Source: Candidatus Aegiribacteria sp.
Lineage (GTDB): Bacteria > Fermentibacterota > Fermentibacteria > Fermentibacterales > Fermentibacteraceae
NCBI GenBank assembly: GCA_030634715.1
Contig: DAOWAG010000015.1
Location: 1 to 12,345, forward strand
Length of the DNA stretch: 12,345 bases
Direction of reading: 5' to 3'
Under the pieces are notes generated by a model. The model made no database searches and was not told the DNA's origin. It saw only the letters and a program-made list of their open reading frames with translations. A program made the position numbers and the translations under genes. Shown here piece by piece: positions 1 to 6,378 of the stretch (position 1 is the first letter of the stretch; every line of letters begins with the position of its first letter).

Positions 1-1
1 A

Positions 2-763
2 ATGACGGCATTGAGCGTAACCGGGCTGGTAAAGACCTTCAGAGAGAAATCCGGTAATGTACATGCCCTCGGTCCTGTCAGTTTTGACGTTCCTCGGGGT
101 AGATTCCTGTGTGTACTGGGACCTACAGGTTGTGGGAAGACAACTCTTCTTCGAACGATTGCCGGTCTTGAAGTTCCTGACAGCGGAAGCGTCGACCTGA
201 TGATCAGGGCTGACGGCAGACCGCCAGTTGTAGGTTATGTCTTTCAGCAGGGTGCGCTTTTCCCCTGGATGAGTATCCATGACAATGTTGAATTTCCCCT
301 TCGTGCGCGGGGAAGCATAGACAGGATAACACGCCGCATGCGCGTTGGAACAATCCTTGAGATGGTCGGATTATCCAACTTCAGTTCAAGCTATCCTCAC
401 CAACTTTCCGGAGGGATGCAGCAGCGTGCCGCTCTTGCCAGATCACTGGTTGTACAGCCTGACATTCTGCTTCTTGATGAGCCTTTCAGCTCTCTGGACA
501 CCAGGACAAGTCAGGATCTGCAGGAGAATCTGAGGAATATATGGAAAGAGGCTGCAACTACCGTGGTGTTTGTGACACATAGTATCGAAGAGGCTGTATA
601 CCTTGCCGGTGAGGTGTTTGTTCTAGGTCATAGGCCTGGAAGAATAGTCCGTCGCCAGACCATAGATCTTCCCGATCCAAGATCACGACTATCTCAGGAA
701 TTTACTGAATACCTTGTTTCACTGCGCAGGACTTTTAAAGAACTTGTGGAAGAACCGGATTAA
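2..763 (+). CDS. ABC transporter ATP-binding protein, NitT/TauT/SsuB type
   Basis: This is the cytoplasmic ATPase of an importer of the nitrate/sulfonate/taurine family, which powers uptake of a small oxyanion or related solute through a partner permease. All ABC motifs are visible in the 253 residues: Walker A GPTGCGKTT (40-48), Q-loop Q82 within VFQQGALFPW, signature LSGGMQQR (135-142), Walker B ILLLDEP (155-161), D-loop SSLD (163-166) and switch histidine H193 in VTHS. The FQQGALFPW stretch and the DEPFSSLD wording are typical of the SsuB/TauB/NrtD branch. The ATG at base 2 gives a normal N-terminus, but its ribosome site is outside the window, so a slightly earlier start cannot be excluded. 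The permease and binding protein are absent here and presumably lie upstream, so the substrate cannot be named. It ends four bases before the convergent TonB-like gene, with no terminator between them. Confidence 0.93.
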   Translation: MTALSVTGLVKTFREKSGNVHALGPVSFDVPRGRFLCVLGPTGCGKTTLLRTIAGLEVPDSGSVDLMIRADGRPPVVGYVFQQGALFPWMSIHDNVEFPLRARGSIDRITRRMRVGTILEMVGLSNFSSSYPHQLSGGMQQRAALARSLVVQPDILLLDEPFSSLDTRTSQDLQENLRNIWKEAATTVVFVTHSIEEAVYLAGEVFVLGHRPGRIVRRQTIDLPDPRSRLSQEFTEYLVSLRRTFKELVEEPD

Positions 764-767
764 TAAA

Positions 768-1427
768 TTACTCAAGCACGAAATTGTAGATAACTGAGGT
801 CCATACACCAATAGGTACATTGTCAGCTCTTCTTGCTGGAGACCAGCTGCTGTTCCATGCAGCTTTCTCAGCTGATTCATCCATACTCCCCAGTCCCGAA
901 CTCTGCGTAATTACCACCTGAACCGGTTTACCTTCGGCTGATACGAAGACCTGGAGTATGACTCTTCCTTCAACTCCTGCCTGCCTTGCCATATCCGGAT
1001 ATTCAGGAACAGGTCTGAATGTACAGACCGGAGGAACACTATGCGGAATGAAGGTACCTGGATTCGGAATGGTATTTGCGTCGGGATTCTCAATTCGAAC
1101 AAGGTTATTCATCTGAACTGTACTTGCATGACTAAGACCTGCTGTATCTGTCGATAGACTTATCACCAGTTCAGGTTGAACAACATCAGGTATTTCGTTC
1201 TGGAATATATTCTCAATATCAATCGGTGTATCTTCCTGAAGTTCTGGTGGAATTTCATAAAGTTCTCCCGGATCAAATCCCTGCATTTCAGATTCGACCG
1301 TCTTCGCTGCAAGTCTTCCTATCCGCGTCCCTGGTATTACCTCAAATATCAGTATTAACAGGACAATTCCAGCGACAGTACCGTAATCCATCGCACCGGC
1401 TTTTGATATGTTTCTTGAATGCCGCAT
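768..1427 (-). CDS. TonB C-terminal domain protein (energy transducer family)
   Basis: A 219-residue protein with an N-terminal membrane anchor (about 15-31, GTVAGIVLLILIFEVIPG) and a TonB C-terminal domain (about 135-219). The domain shows the YPDMARQAGVEGRV segment (from 143), a VxxEG turn, SSGLGSMDESAEKAAW and a final hydrophobic strand ending NFVLE. TonB proteins sit in the inner membrane and transmit proton-motive force to outer-membrane receptors through their C-terminal domain. The middle region (about 45-130) is acidic and Pro/Asn/Ile-rich, not the Lys-Pro/Glu-Pro rod of enterobacterial TonB. The ATG at 1427 is chosen because AAGGAGG lies at 1440-1434, six bases upstream; the later in-frame Met13 lacks such a site. 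No ExbB, ExbD or TonB-dependent receptor is in the window. It could instead be one of the many TonB-domain proteins of uncertain partner. Confidence 0.88.
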   Translation of the reverse strand: MRHSRNISKAGAMDYGTVAGIVLLILIFEVIPGTRIGRLAAKTVESEMQGFDPGELYEIPPELQEDTPIDIENIFQNEIPDVVQPELVISLSTDTAGLSHASTVQMNNLVRIENPDANTIPNPGTFIPHSVPPVCTFRPVPEYPDMARQAGVEGRVILQVFVSAEGKPVQVVITQSSGLGSMDESAEKAAWNSSWSPARRADNVPIGVWTSVIYNFVLE

Positions 1428-1480
1428 TCGAAACCTCCTTCATTTGTTGTACAGATTCAGGAGATTTTTTATTCCTTTTT

Positions 1481-1510
1481 ATGATAAAAGCGATCTGATC
1501 AGATTGACAT
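1481..1510 (-). promoter_or_regulatory. Candidate promoter of the TonB-like gene with a palindrome in its spacer
   Basis: On the minus strand ATGTCA (1510-1505, four of six matches to TTGACA) is followed after 18 bases by TATCAT (1486-1481, four of six to TATAAT). The first twelve spacer bases are a perfect palindrome, ATCTGATCAGAT (1504-1493), a possible operator. The TonB-like start codon is 53 bases beyond the -10. The hexamers are only moderate matches, so this is tentative. Confidence 0.3.
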
Positions 1511-1589
1511 ATATGCCTATTGAGACACATCCGCGTGGAAGCGAATCCTAAATAGAGAGTGGCTGGAAATTAAACTGAGTAATTAATTA

Positions 1590-1727
1590 TCAGCTTTTGG
1601 TTTTCAGCTTGAGAAACAGAATGATAGCGATAGTATCAAGTGAGATAAGTATAGCCAGAACCTGTCCATCACCAACATTATTGTATCCAAACACAAGCCT
1701 CAGAATAAGAAATACAAGTGTGCCCAT
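1590..1727 (-). CDS. Predicted 45-residue membrane microprotein (unrecognised)
   Basis: A small ORF in the otherwise gene-free gap between the TonB-like gene and the mla operon. The peptide starts MGTLVFLILRLVFGYNN and ends LFLKLKTKS before TGA. It has a short hydrophobic stretch (3-13), a polar turn (YNNVGDGQ, 15-22) and a long hydrophobic helix (23-39) followed by a basic tail (K40, K42, K44), so a small inner-membrane protein with a cytoplasmic C-terminus is plausible under the positive-inside rule. A purine-rich GAGGGGG ends nine bases before the ATG, a slightly long but usable spacing. A promoter-like -35/-10 pair lies just upstream (1785-1757). I do not recognise a family. The case rests on the ORF, ribosome site, promoter and membrane pattern agreeing; conservation could not be tested. 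It could be cotranscribed with the TonB-like gene 162 bases downstream. Confidence 0.5.
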   Translation of the reverse strand: MGTLVFLILRLVFGYNNVGDGQVLAILISLDTIAIILFLKLKTKS

Positions 1728-1747
1728 TTATCCATACCCCCTCTTTT

Positions 1748-1767
1748 GTTTGTAATTTAATACAAAC
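1748..1767. promoter_or_regulatory. Operator-like palindrome GTTTGTA-N6-TACAAAC
   Basis: A 20-base dyad with perfect seven-base arms (1748-1754 and 1761-1767) around ATTTAA. It overlaps the -10 hexamer of the minus-strand promoter proposed for the microprotein. The half-site core GTTTGT recurs at 1774-1779. Size and symmetry resemble binding sites of dimeric repressors, but no cognate regulator is encoded in the window. Confidence 0.4.
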
Positions 1768-1785
1768 TGATGTGTTTGTTGACAA
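1757..1785 (-). promoter_or_regulatory. Candidate sigma-70-type promoter for the microprotein
   Basis: On the minus strand TTGTCA (1785-1780, five of six to consensus) and TATTAA (1762-1757, four of six) are separated by exactly 17 bases. Transcription would start near 1750, giving a leader of roughly 20 bases before the ATG at 1727. The same bases read on the plus strand give a perfect TTGACA (1779-1784), but no acceptable -10 follows it toward the mla operon. Confidence 0.42.
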
Positions 1786-1884
1786 GCCTTAGAGCGATTG
1801 CCTTAGGGCTCCCTTTAGCGCAGAATAATTGCTATGAATCAGTGTACATTATCGAGAAAGTAAGTATTTGCGGGAAGGTGATAC

Positions 1885-3018
1885 TTGAAAAGCGTTGAAA
1901 AACTTACGCTTGATGGCACACAATTATCTATTCATGGTGTGCTTGAAACCGACGATACAGACTACCTCAGGGAATATCTAGAGAAAAACAAGGTTGTGTT
2001 TTTCGATGCCGGAAAAATGAATCTCGATTTTTCTGACAGTCCTGGTATAGATTCAGTTCCAGGTGAGATTCTCTATCAATTCTGTCGCCAGCTTGCCAGA
2101 GCAGGAGTGAAGACCACCCGAATCGGAGCATCCAAGCCTATAGACACTCTGTTTGCTTCTTTTAAAAGGCATGAATCTGCTTCCATTTCGAAAAAACAAC
2201 ATTTTGGAATGCACGATCATTTCGAGGATCTGGGTGAGGGTGTATCCACGTTTCTGAAGACGCTGTCCGGACTATGGTTCTTCGCGGGTGAGACATTGAA
2301 TGCCTTCATCGGATTAATTCTGCGCCCTCTGAAAATCCGCTGGTCAATGGTGTTTTACTACATGGAAGAATCCGGTGTAAAAGCAATCCCGATAGTTGCG
2401 ACTCTTACATGGCTTCTTGGTGTTGTCCTGGGTTATCAGTCCGGATTTCAGATGAGGATATTTGGAGCGGAAACCTTCATGCCGGCGCTGCTGGGGTACA
2501 GCATTACATGGGAAATCGGTCCAATGCTTGCTGCAGTTCTGGTTGCGGGGCGGTCCGGATCAGCTTTCGCGGCTGAAATTGGAACCATGCAGGTCAGACA
2601 GGAAGTTGATGCTCTCCGAGTTATGGGTTTTGACACTTTCAGCTACCTTGTTACTCCAAAGATGATAGCGCTTCTCTGCGTAATGCCTTTCCTTGTCCTG
2701 CTGGCAAACTGCGCGGGAATCTTCGGTGGATTACTTGCAGGTACACTGTTTCTTGATCTTCCCGCCAGTACATTTATTTCGGAACTTGGCAAGGCACTCA
2801 TTCCGCTGGACATTATCTGGGGAATGATAAAGAGCATAATTTACGCTGTCATTATCGCGAATGTCGGATGTTTCATGGGAATGCGGGTTCGCGGCGGTGC
2901 AGCCGCTGTCGGAAAAGCCACGACCGCTGCGGTTGTACTGAGTATCTTCCTGGTGATTATTGCTGACGCTCTCCTATCATTGCTGTTTGTTCACATACGT
3001 CCGGGATTGAGTTTATGA
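1885..3018 (+). CDS. STAS-MlaE fusion permease of an MCE lipid transporter
   Basis: The inner-membrane permease subunit of a phospholipid ABC transporter of the Mla/MCE class. Of 377 residues, about 1-100 form a diverged STAS-like domain (central element FDAGKMNLDFSDSPGIDS, then an amphipathic helix) and about 125-377 form the MlaE permease. The permease carries the family hallmark from E231, EIGTMQVRQEVDALRVMG (231-248), a long hydrophobic helix at about 167-190, and further membrane segments up to the C-terminus. In E. coli the STAS role is played by separate MlaB, so this gene corresponds to mlaB and mlaE joined. The start is TTG at 1885, preceded by GGGAAGGTG (1872-1880); the next Met is residue 45 inside the STAS fold, so the unusual start is preferred. 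It leads the operon, and the ATPase gene follows after one base. No clear promoter is visible upstream. Confidence 0.9.
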   Translation: MKSVEKLTLDGTQLSIHGVLETDDTDYLREYLEKNKVVFFDAGKMNLDFSDSPGIDSVPGEILYQFCRQLARAGVKTTRIGASKPIDTLFASFKRHESASISKKQHFGMHDHFEDLGEGVSTFLKTLSGLWFFAGETLNAFIGLILRPLKIRWSMVFYYMEESGVKAIPIVATLTWLLGVVLGYQSGFQMRIFGAETFMPALLGYSITWEIGPMLAAVLVAGRSGSAFAAEIGTMQVRQEVDALRVMGFDTFSYLVTPKMIALLCVMPFLVLLANCAGIFGGLLAGTLFLDLPASTFISELGKALIPLDIIWGMIKSIIYAVIIANVGCFMGMRVRGGAAAVGKATTAAVVLSIFLVIIADALLSLLFVHIRPGLSL

Positions 3019-3019
3019 T

Positions 3020-3781
3020 ATGAACACGATTCTTCAGGTTGAGCATTTAAGGGGAGGTTGGGATAAACAGCTTGTGCTTGATGATGTTAATCTTCAGGTG
3101 AACAGGGGAGAGGTACTGGTTATTGTTGGCAGAAGCGGATGCGGGAAAAGTACACTGATGCAGCACCTGCTTGGGCTGTCAAAACCATGGGGTGGAAAAA
3201 TCCTGTTCAACGGGAGGGACATCTGGGAAAGTCCTCAGGTTCTTCAGGAATCCCGCAGAAGGTGGGGAGTGCTTTTTCAATCCGGTGCTTTGCTGGGGAA
3301 TCTGACTCTGCTTGAAAATGTTATGTTACCTCTGAAAGAGTATACCGACATCTCCAGGTCGGATATGTCTCTTGTCGCTTACAGTAAACTGGATACAGTT
3401 GATCTTGCGGATTTTGCTGATTCAAATCCCATGGAGGTCTCAGGCGGCATGCAGAAACGGGCTGGACTTGCCCGCGCCATGGCGCTGGATCCTGAAGTGC
3501 TATTTTTCGATGAGCCATCAGCAGGCCTTGATCCGGTAACTTCTGTCAATCTGGACAATCTGATAAAAAGCATTAATAAATCTCTGGGGACAACAATCGT
3601 TATAGTTACTCATGAACTTCCGAGTATATTTGCTATCTCTGACAGGGTTGTTATGCTGGACGCTGAAGAACACACTATTATTGCTGAGGGCACCGCGATG
3701 GAACTGAAAGAAAATTCGACTGACAGCCGGGTTCGTGCTTTTTTTAGAAGAGAAGATGTAACTAAGATGAAAGAAGACTGA
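3020..3781 (+). CDS. MlaF-type ATPase of an MCE lipid transporter
   Basis: The cytoplasmic ATPase that pairs with the STAS-MlaE permease. It has 253 residues with Walker A GRSGCGKST (37-45), Q-loop Q87 in LFQSGAL, signature VSGGMQKR (140-147), Walker B EVLFFDEP (159-166), SAGLDPVTS (167-175) and switch H198 in IVTHE. The FQSGALLGNLTLLENV segment and the DEPSAGLDP motif are characteristic of MlaF/Mkl ATPases rather than of importers with binding proteins. The ATG is one base after the permease stop codon, with only a weak purine stretch upstream, so translation is probably coupled. Three bases separate its stop from the MCE gene. The C-terminal part after about 205 (AEEHTIIAEGTAMELKE...) is of normal length for the family. 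Confidence 0.93.
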   Translation: MNTILQVEHLRGGWDKQLVLDDVNLQVNRGEVLVIVGRSGCGKSTLMQHLLGLSKPWGGKILFNGRDIWESPQVLQESRRRWGVLFQSGALLGNLTLLENVMLPLKEYTDISRSDMSLVAYSKLDTVDLADFADSNPMEVSGGMQKRAGLARAMALDPEVLFFDEPSAGLDPVTSVNLDNLIKSINKSLGTTIVIVTHELPSIFAISDRVVMLDAEEHTIIAEGTAMELKENSTDSRVRAFFRREDVTKMKED

Positions 3782-3784
3782 ATA

Positions 3785-4654
3785 ATGGCACTGACTGCTA
3801 ACAAGTACAGGCTGGGGGTGTTCTTCACTGTAAGCGTTATTATTTTTGTTGTTATCATTGTCTGGCTTGGTGGTGGATTCAGAGAAAAGCATACAAATAC
3901 TTATGTGTGTTATTTCAGCTGGTCGGTTCAGGGGCTTAATCAGGGCACTAACGTGATGTACAACGGTGTTCCGGTTGGACGCATCTCAGGCATTGATATA
4001 GCTCCTGATGGAAGACTTGTTGAAGTTCTTATGGAGATCAGATCAGATTTCACTGTGGATTCTCAGATTGTAGCGACTATGCAGTTGACAGGCATAACCG
4101 GACTGAGTGTCATCAACCTGAGACCTGATTCAACCCGGGTCCATGTAACACCGAATTACAGTTTTGAAGTTTTCTATACTGAAATCCCTGTTGTCGAAGG
4201 CGCGCTGCAGAGTATTGCATCCATGCTGACCAGGATGACCGAAATAATCAACGAAATCGATTTCAAGCGAATGAGTGATTTATCTACGCAGCTTCTGGAG
4301 AATGTCAACAAGATTCTGGACAGCGACATGATAGAGAATATTGAGCTTTCAATCCTCCGCAACTCCGCTAATCTTGATACACTTCTGAACACATATACAA
4401 TACTTGGAGAGAATCTTAACCAGTTGGTGTTGACGCTGAATACGATGGCTCCTGATCTGGCTGTTGATGTGAATGATCTGGTCGAAGAACTCCGGGGGCT
4501 GTCAGAACCACTGAAGGTGTTTGTTCAGAAGTTGGATGAAATGCTTGTAGAGAGTACAAATATGTTTGATAATCTGTCCGCTTTGCTTGAAGCGCTCAGG
4601 TATGATCCCGCGGGATTGTTTATTCAGACAACAGGAGAGGGGGTCTGGCGGTGA
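3785..4654 (+). CDS. MCE/MlaD domain protein, single-pass membrane anchored
   Basis: The periplasmic substrate-handling subunit of the lipid transporter. Its 289 residues contain one N-terminal membrane helix (about 10-28), a single MCE domain (about 37-115, with the motif VMYNGVPVGRI at 57-67 and GITGLSVINLRP later) and a long predicted helical C-terminal region (about 125-280) rich in Leu, Asn and Asp. In the family MCE domains form hexameric rings in the periplasm, and C-terminal helices can build a hydrophobic needle or plug. This tail is much longer than that of E. coli MlaD (183 residues in all), so it could form a longer arm toward the outer membrane; that is inference. Its last codon and stop overlap the GTG start of the next gene (GTGA), typical of a coupled operon. 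Confidence 0.9.
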   Translation: MALTANKYRLGVFFTVSVIIFVVIIVWLGGGFREKHTNTYVCYFSWSVQGLNQGTNVMYNGVPVGRISGIDIAPDGRLVEVLMEIRSDFTVDSQIVATMQLTGITGLSVINLRPDSTRVHVTPNYSFEVFYTEIPVVEGALQSIASMLTRMTEIINEIDFKRMSDLSTQLLENVNKILDSDMIENIELSILRNSANLDTLLNTYTILGENLNQLVLTLNTMAPDLAVDVNDLVEELRGLSEPLKVFVQKLDEMLVESTNMFDNLSALLEALRYDPAGLFIQTTGEGVWR

Positions 4655-5277
4655 TACCCAGACCAGTACAGTTTCTGATTATATTGATTTTGCTTGCTTC
4701 CATGGCTTGTATTACAGTAAACGTTCCCATTGGTGGCGATCCAACATCAGCAGCCACTGTATGGACTGTTGATCCCGAACATCGGGAATCATGGAATGTT
4801 TCTTCCAATTACATCATTCAAGTAAAGGATTTTTCAGCTTCACCGTCACTACAGAGAGTCGAGATGATCGTGCTGGCTGAAAATGGAACCCTTAACAGAG
4901 CCTCCACCGATGTCTGGAGCAGCCGCCCTATGGAACTTCTACCTGATCTTCTCGTGAGGGATATGGTTGACAGTGGTGCGTGGGGGGCGGTTCTCAGGAA
5001 GGCAACAATGCTGAGGGAGGACCTGATTGTTGAAGGTTATGTCCGTGAGTTCGGAGGCAGGATTGTTGAAGGTGGTTGGGAAGCCGTAATAGATATTGAT
5101 GTGACCGTTCTTAATGGATATTCATTTGATCTCATTTTCCAGAAAAACTACAACTTCCACTGGGTGCTATCTGAGTCAAGCTACAGTGAACTCGCTGAAG
5201 CCATGTCAATTCTCATTGCAATATGGAGTGAAGAAGTAACAGAGGATATCTGGTCATCCATGCTTCCAATACGCTGA
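4651..5277 (+). CDS. PqiC-type ABC transport auxiliary lipoprotein
   Basis: The last operon gene encodes a 208-residue predicted lipoprotein. The N-terminus MIPRPVQFLIILILLASMAC is a signal peptide with a lipobox-like SMAC and lipidation cysteine C20. The mature part resembles the auxiliary component of MCE systems (PqiC/YmbA, ABC-type transport auxiliary lipoprotein family). It has an IIQVKDFSASPSLQRVEMIV strand region, a conserved Trp followed by a short-helix segment (DVWSSRPMELLPDLLVRDMVDSG in the family pattern), then AVLRK and an antiparallel beta region around EGYVREFGG and EAVIDIDVTVLNG. The GTG at 4651 is supported by AGGAGAGGGGG just upstream (4632-4642) and by its overlap with the MCE stop. 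In Pqi the equivalent protein sits at the outer-membrane end of the conduit, so this subunit probably does likewise. The family match is by pattern, not search. Confidence 0.78.
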   Translation: MIPRPVQFLIILILLASMACITVNVPIGGDPTSAATVWTVDPEHRESWNVSSNYIIQVKDFSASPSLQRVEMIVLAENGTLNRASTDVWSSRPMELLPDLLVRDMVDSGAWGAVLRKATMLREDLIVEGYVREFGGRIVEGGWEAVIDIDVTVLNGYSFDLIFQKNYNFHWVLSESSYSELAEAMSILIAIWSEEVTEDIWSSMLPIR

Positions 5278-5303
5278 GAAGCCCTTTCAACATGTTAGAA
5301 CAT

Positions 5304-5335
5304 AACGTGACATGCACTCTGTTGCGTGTCACGTT
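5304..5335. terminator. Hairpin after the mla operon, no T-tract
   Basis: Perfect nine-base arms AACGTGACA (5304-5312) and TGTCACGTT (5327-5335) extend inward by four more pairs (TGCA/TGCG with one G-U), leaving the loop CTCTGT. It lies 27 bases after the operon's last stop codon, where a terminator or 3'-end stabiliser is expected. CTGCGCC follows instead of a T-run. A smaller dyad, ATGTT-AG-AACAT (5292-5303), abuts it. Confidence 0.5.
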
Positions 5336-5409
5336 CTGCGCCATCCCGGGAATTTGCGGGTTACAATAGATACGGATTGCTACTGGATTTACTGAATGAC
5401 GGAGGAGCG

Positions 5410-6345
5410 ATGGGACTGTTCAGCAAGAAGAAAAAGGAAATGGATTCAGTAGAAAACGTTGTAAGGGCTCCCGAAAGGCCACCAGCACCCGCGAGTGATG
5501 ATCTGAACAACTACATCATTGTAATTCTTGACAGCTGCCGATACGATACGTTCATGGAGGCCGAGCCCAGAACGATAATGAAACTTGGCGAGCCTGAGAA
5601 TCGATACTCATACGTTTCCTGGACAGCTCCATCACATTACAATCTTCTTATGGGGCTGATGCCTCATACAAGCCCTAAGAACGTCTTTGCATCTGAATAC
5701 TACAAAAAGGACTTTCTGAAATTCAATGAGAGACTTGGAGCTGAAGGAGTCGAGTTCAAAAGCCTGGTTCCCCGCCTTTATCTTCCAGATTATCTGAGAA
5801 GAACTCTTGGCTATATAACAAGAGCGATGGTTTCCCTTCCTGTACTCAACAGTCATACTCCTGTGAACTTTGGATTCGACTCATGGAAACTCATGCCGGA
5901 TCATAATGATATGGCTGCAATGCTCGAGGAGATGACCTTCTCACCAAACCGGTCCACATTCTACCTTCTGAATGTAGGGGAAACACATTACCCCTATGCT
6001 CTCCCATCTGAACCGAAGGATGAATGGCCAAGAATAAGTGGAGTCCATGGTGTATTCAAACACCTGGACGATCATGTGGTGGGAGGTAAGCTGATTACAG
6101 ACAAGGGCGCTCCGAAGTTCTTTGATCAGAAACAGCTGGATAAACTGCGGGAGAGACAGGTTGAAACAGTGCGTTATCTCGATACGGTCTTTGAAAAATT
6201 ATTCGATATTGTGCCGAAAAACACTTACATAACAGTAACTTCCGATCACGGGGAACTTTTTGGTGAAAAGGGGTATTTTGGACATGGCCCCGTTTACCAT
6301 GAGAAGGTGTTTCAGGTTCCATTTCTTGAGGGTAAAATTCGTTGA
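5410..6345 (+). CDS. Alkaline-phosphatase-superfamily (sulfatase-like) hydrolase, Thr nucleophile
   Basis: A predicted metal-dependent hydrolase or transferase of phosphate or sulfate esters; 311 residues and no signal peptide. Recognisable elements are the first metal-binding Asp in VILDSCRYD (D41), a nucleophile loop reading WTAPSHYNLLMG (71-82) where sulfatases have CxPSR, a His-containing NVGETHYPY (H193), and the second metal site TSDHGE (D279, H280) followed by GHG (H292). Thr72 stands where the formylglycine Cys would be and His76 replaces the usual Arg, so it is unlikely to be a classical Cys-type sulfatase; phosphatase, phosphodiesterase or transferase activity is possible. The N-terminus has a basic patch (KKKK, 6-9) and a Pro-rich linker (20-28). 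The ATG at 5410 is chosen for GGAGGAG at 5401-5407; an in-frame GTG at 5326 lies inside the hairpin. The short C-terminus ends soon after the second metal site. htpG follows 33 bases later. Confidence 0.78.
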   Translation: MGLFSKKKKEMDSVENVVRAPERPPAPASDDLNNYIIVILDSCRYDTFMEAEPRTIMKLGEPENRYSYVSWTAPSHYNLLMGLMPHTSPKNVFASEYYKKDFLKFNERLGAEGVEFKSLVPRLYLPDYLRRTLGYITRAMVSLPVLNSHTPVNFGFDSWKLMPDHNDMAAMLEEMTFSPNRSTFYLLNVGETHYPYALPSEPKDEWPRISGVHGVFKHLDDHVVGGKLITDKGAPKFFDQKQLDKLRERQVETVRYLDTVFEKLFDIVPKNTYITVTSDHGELFGEKGYFGHGPVYHEKVFQVPFLEGKIR

Positions 6346-6378
6346 TTTTATTGATAAAGTAGTTGAAAAGGAGTGAGA

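Noticed and set aside
1342..1530. Minus-strand 62-codon ORF overlapping the start of the TonB-like gene
   Set aside because: It is out of frame with, and overlaps, a gene with a clear ribosome site and conserved domain; its own translation lacks domain or membrane pattern.
1779..1807. Perfect TTGACA as -35 for the mla operon on the plus strand
   Set aside because: No acceptable -10 hexamer lies 15-19 bases downstream (the 17-base position reads CTTAGG), so a plus-strand promoter could not be supported.
5326..5409. In-frame GTG extension adding 28 residues to the sulfatase-like protein
   Set aside because: The GTG lies inside the loop-proximal stem of the hairpin, has no ribosome site, and the added residues do not resemble the family; GGAGGAG directly precedes the ATG at 5410.
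6373..6378. GTG start two codons upstream for htpG
   Set aside because: It overlaps the AGGAG ribosome site; the ATG at 6379 has a normal five-base spacing and gives the usual N-terminus.
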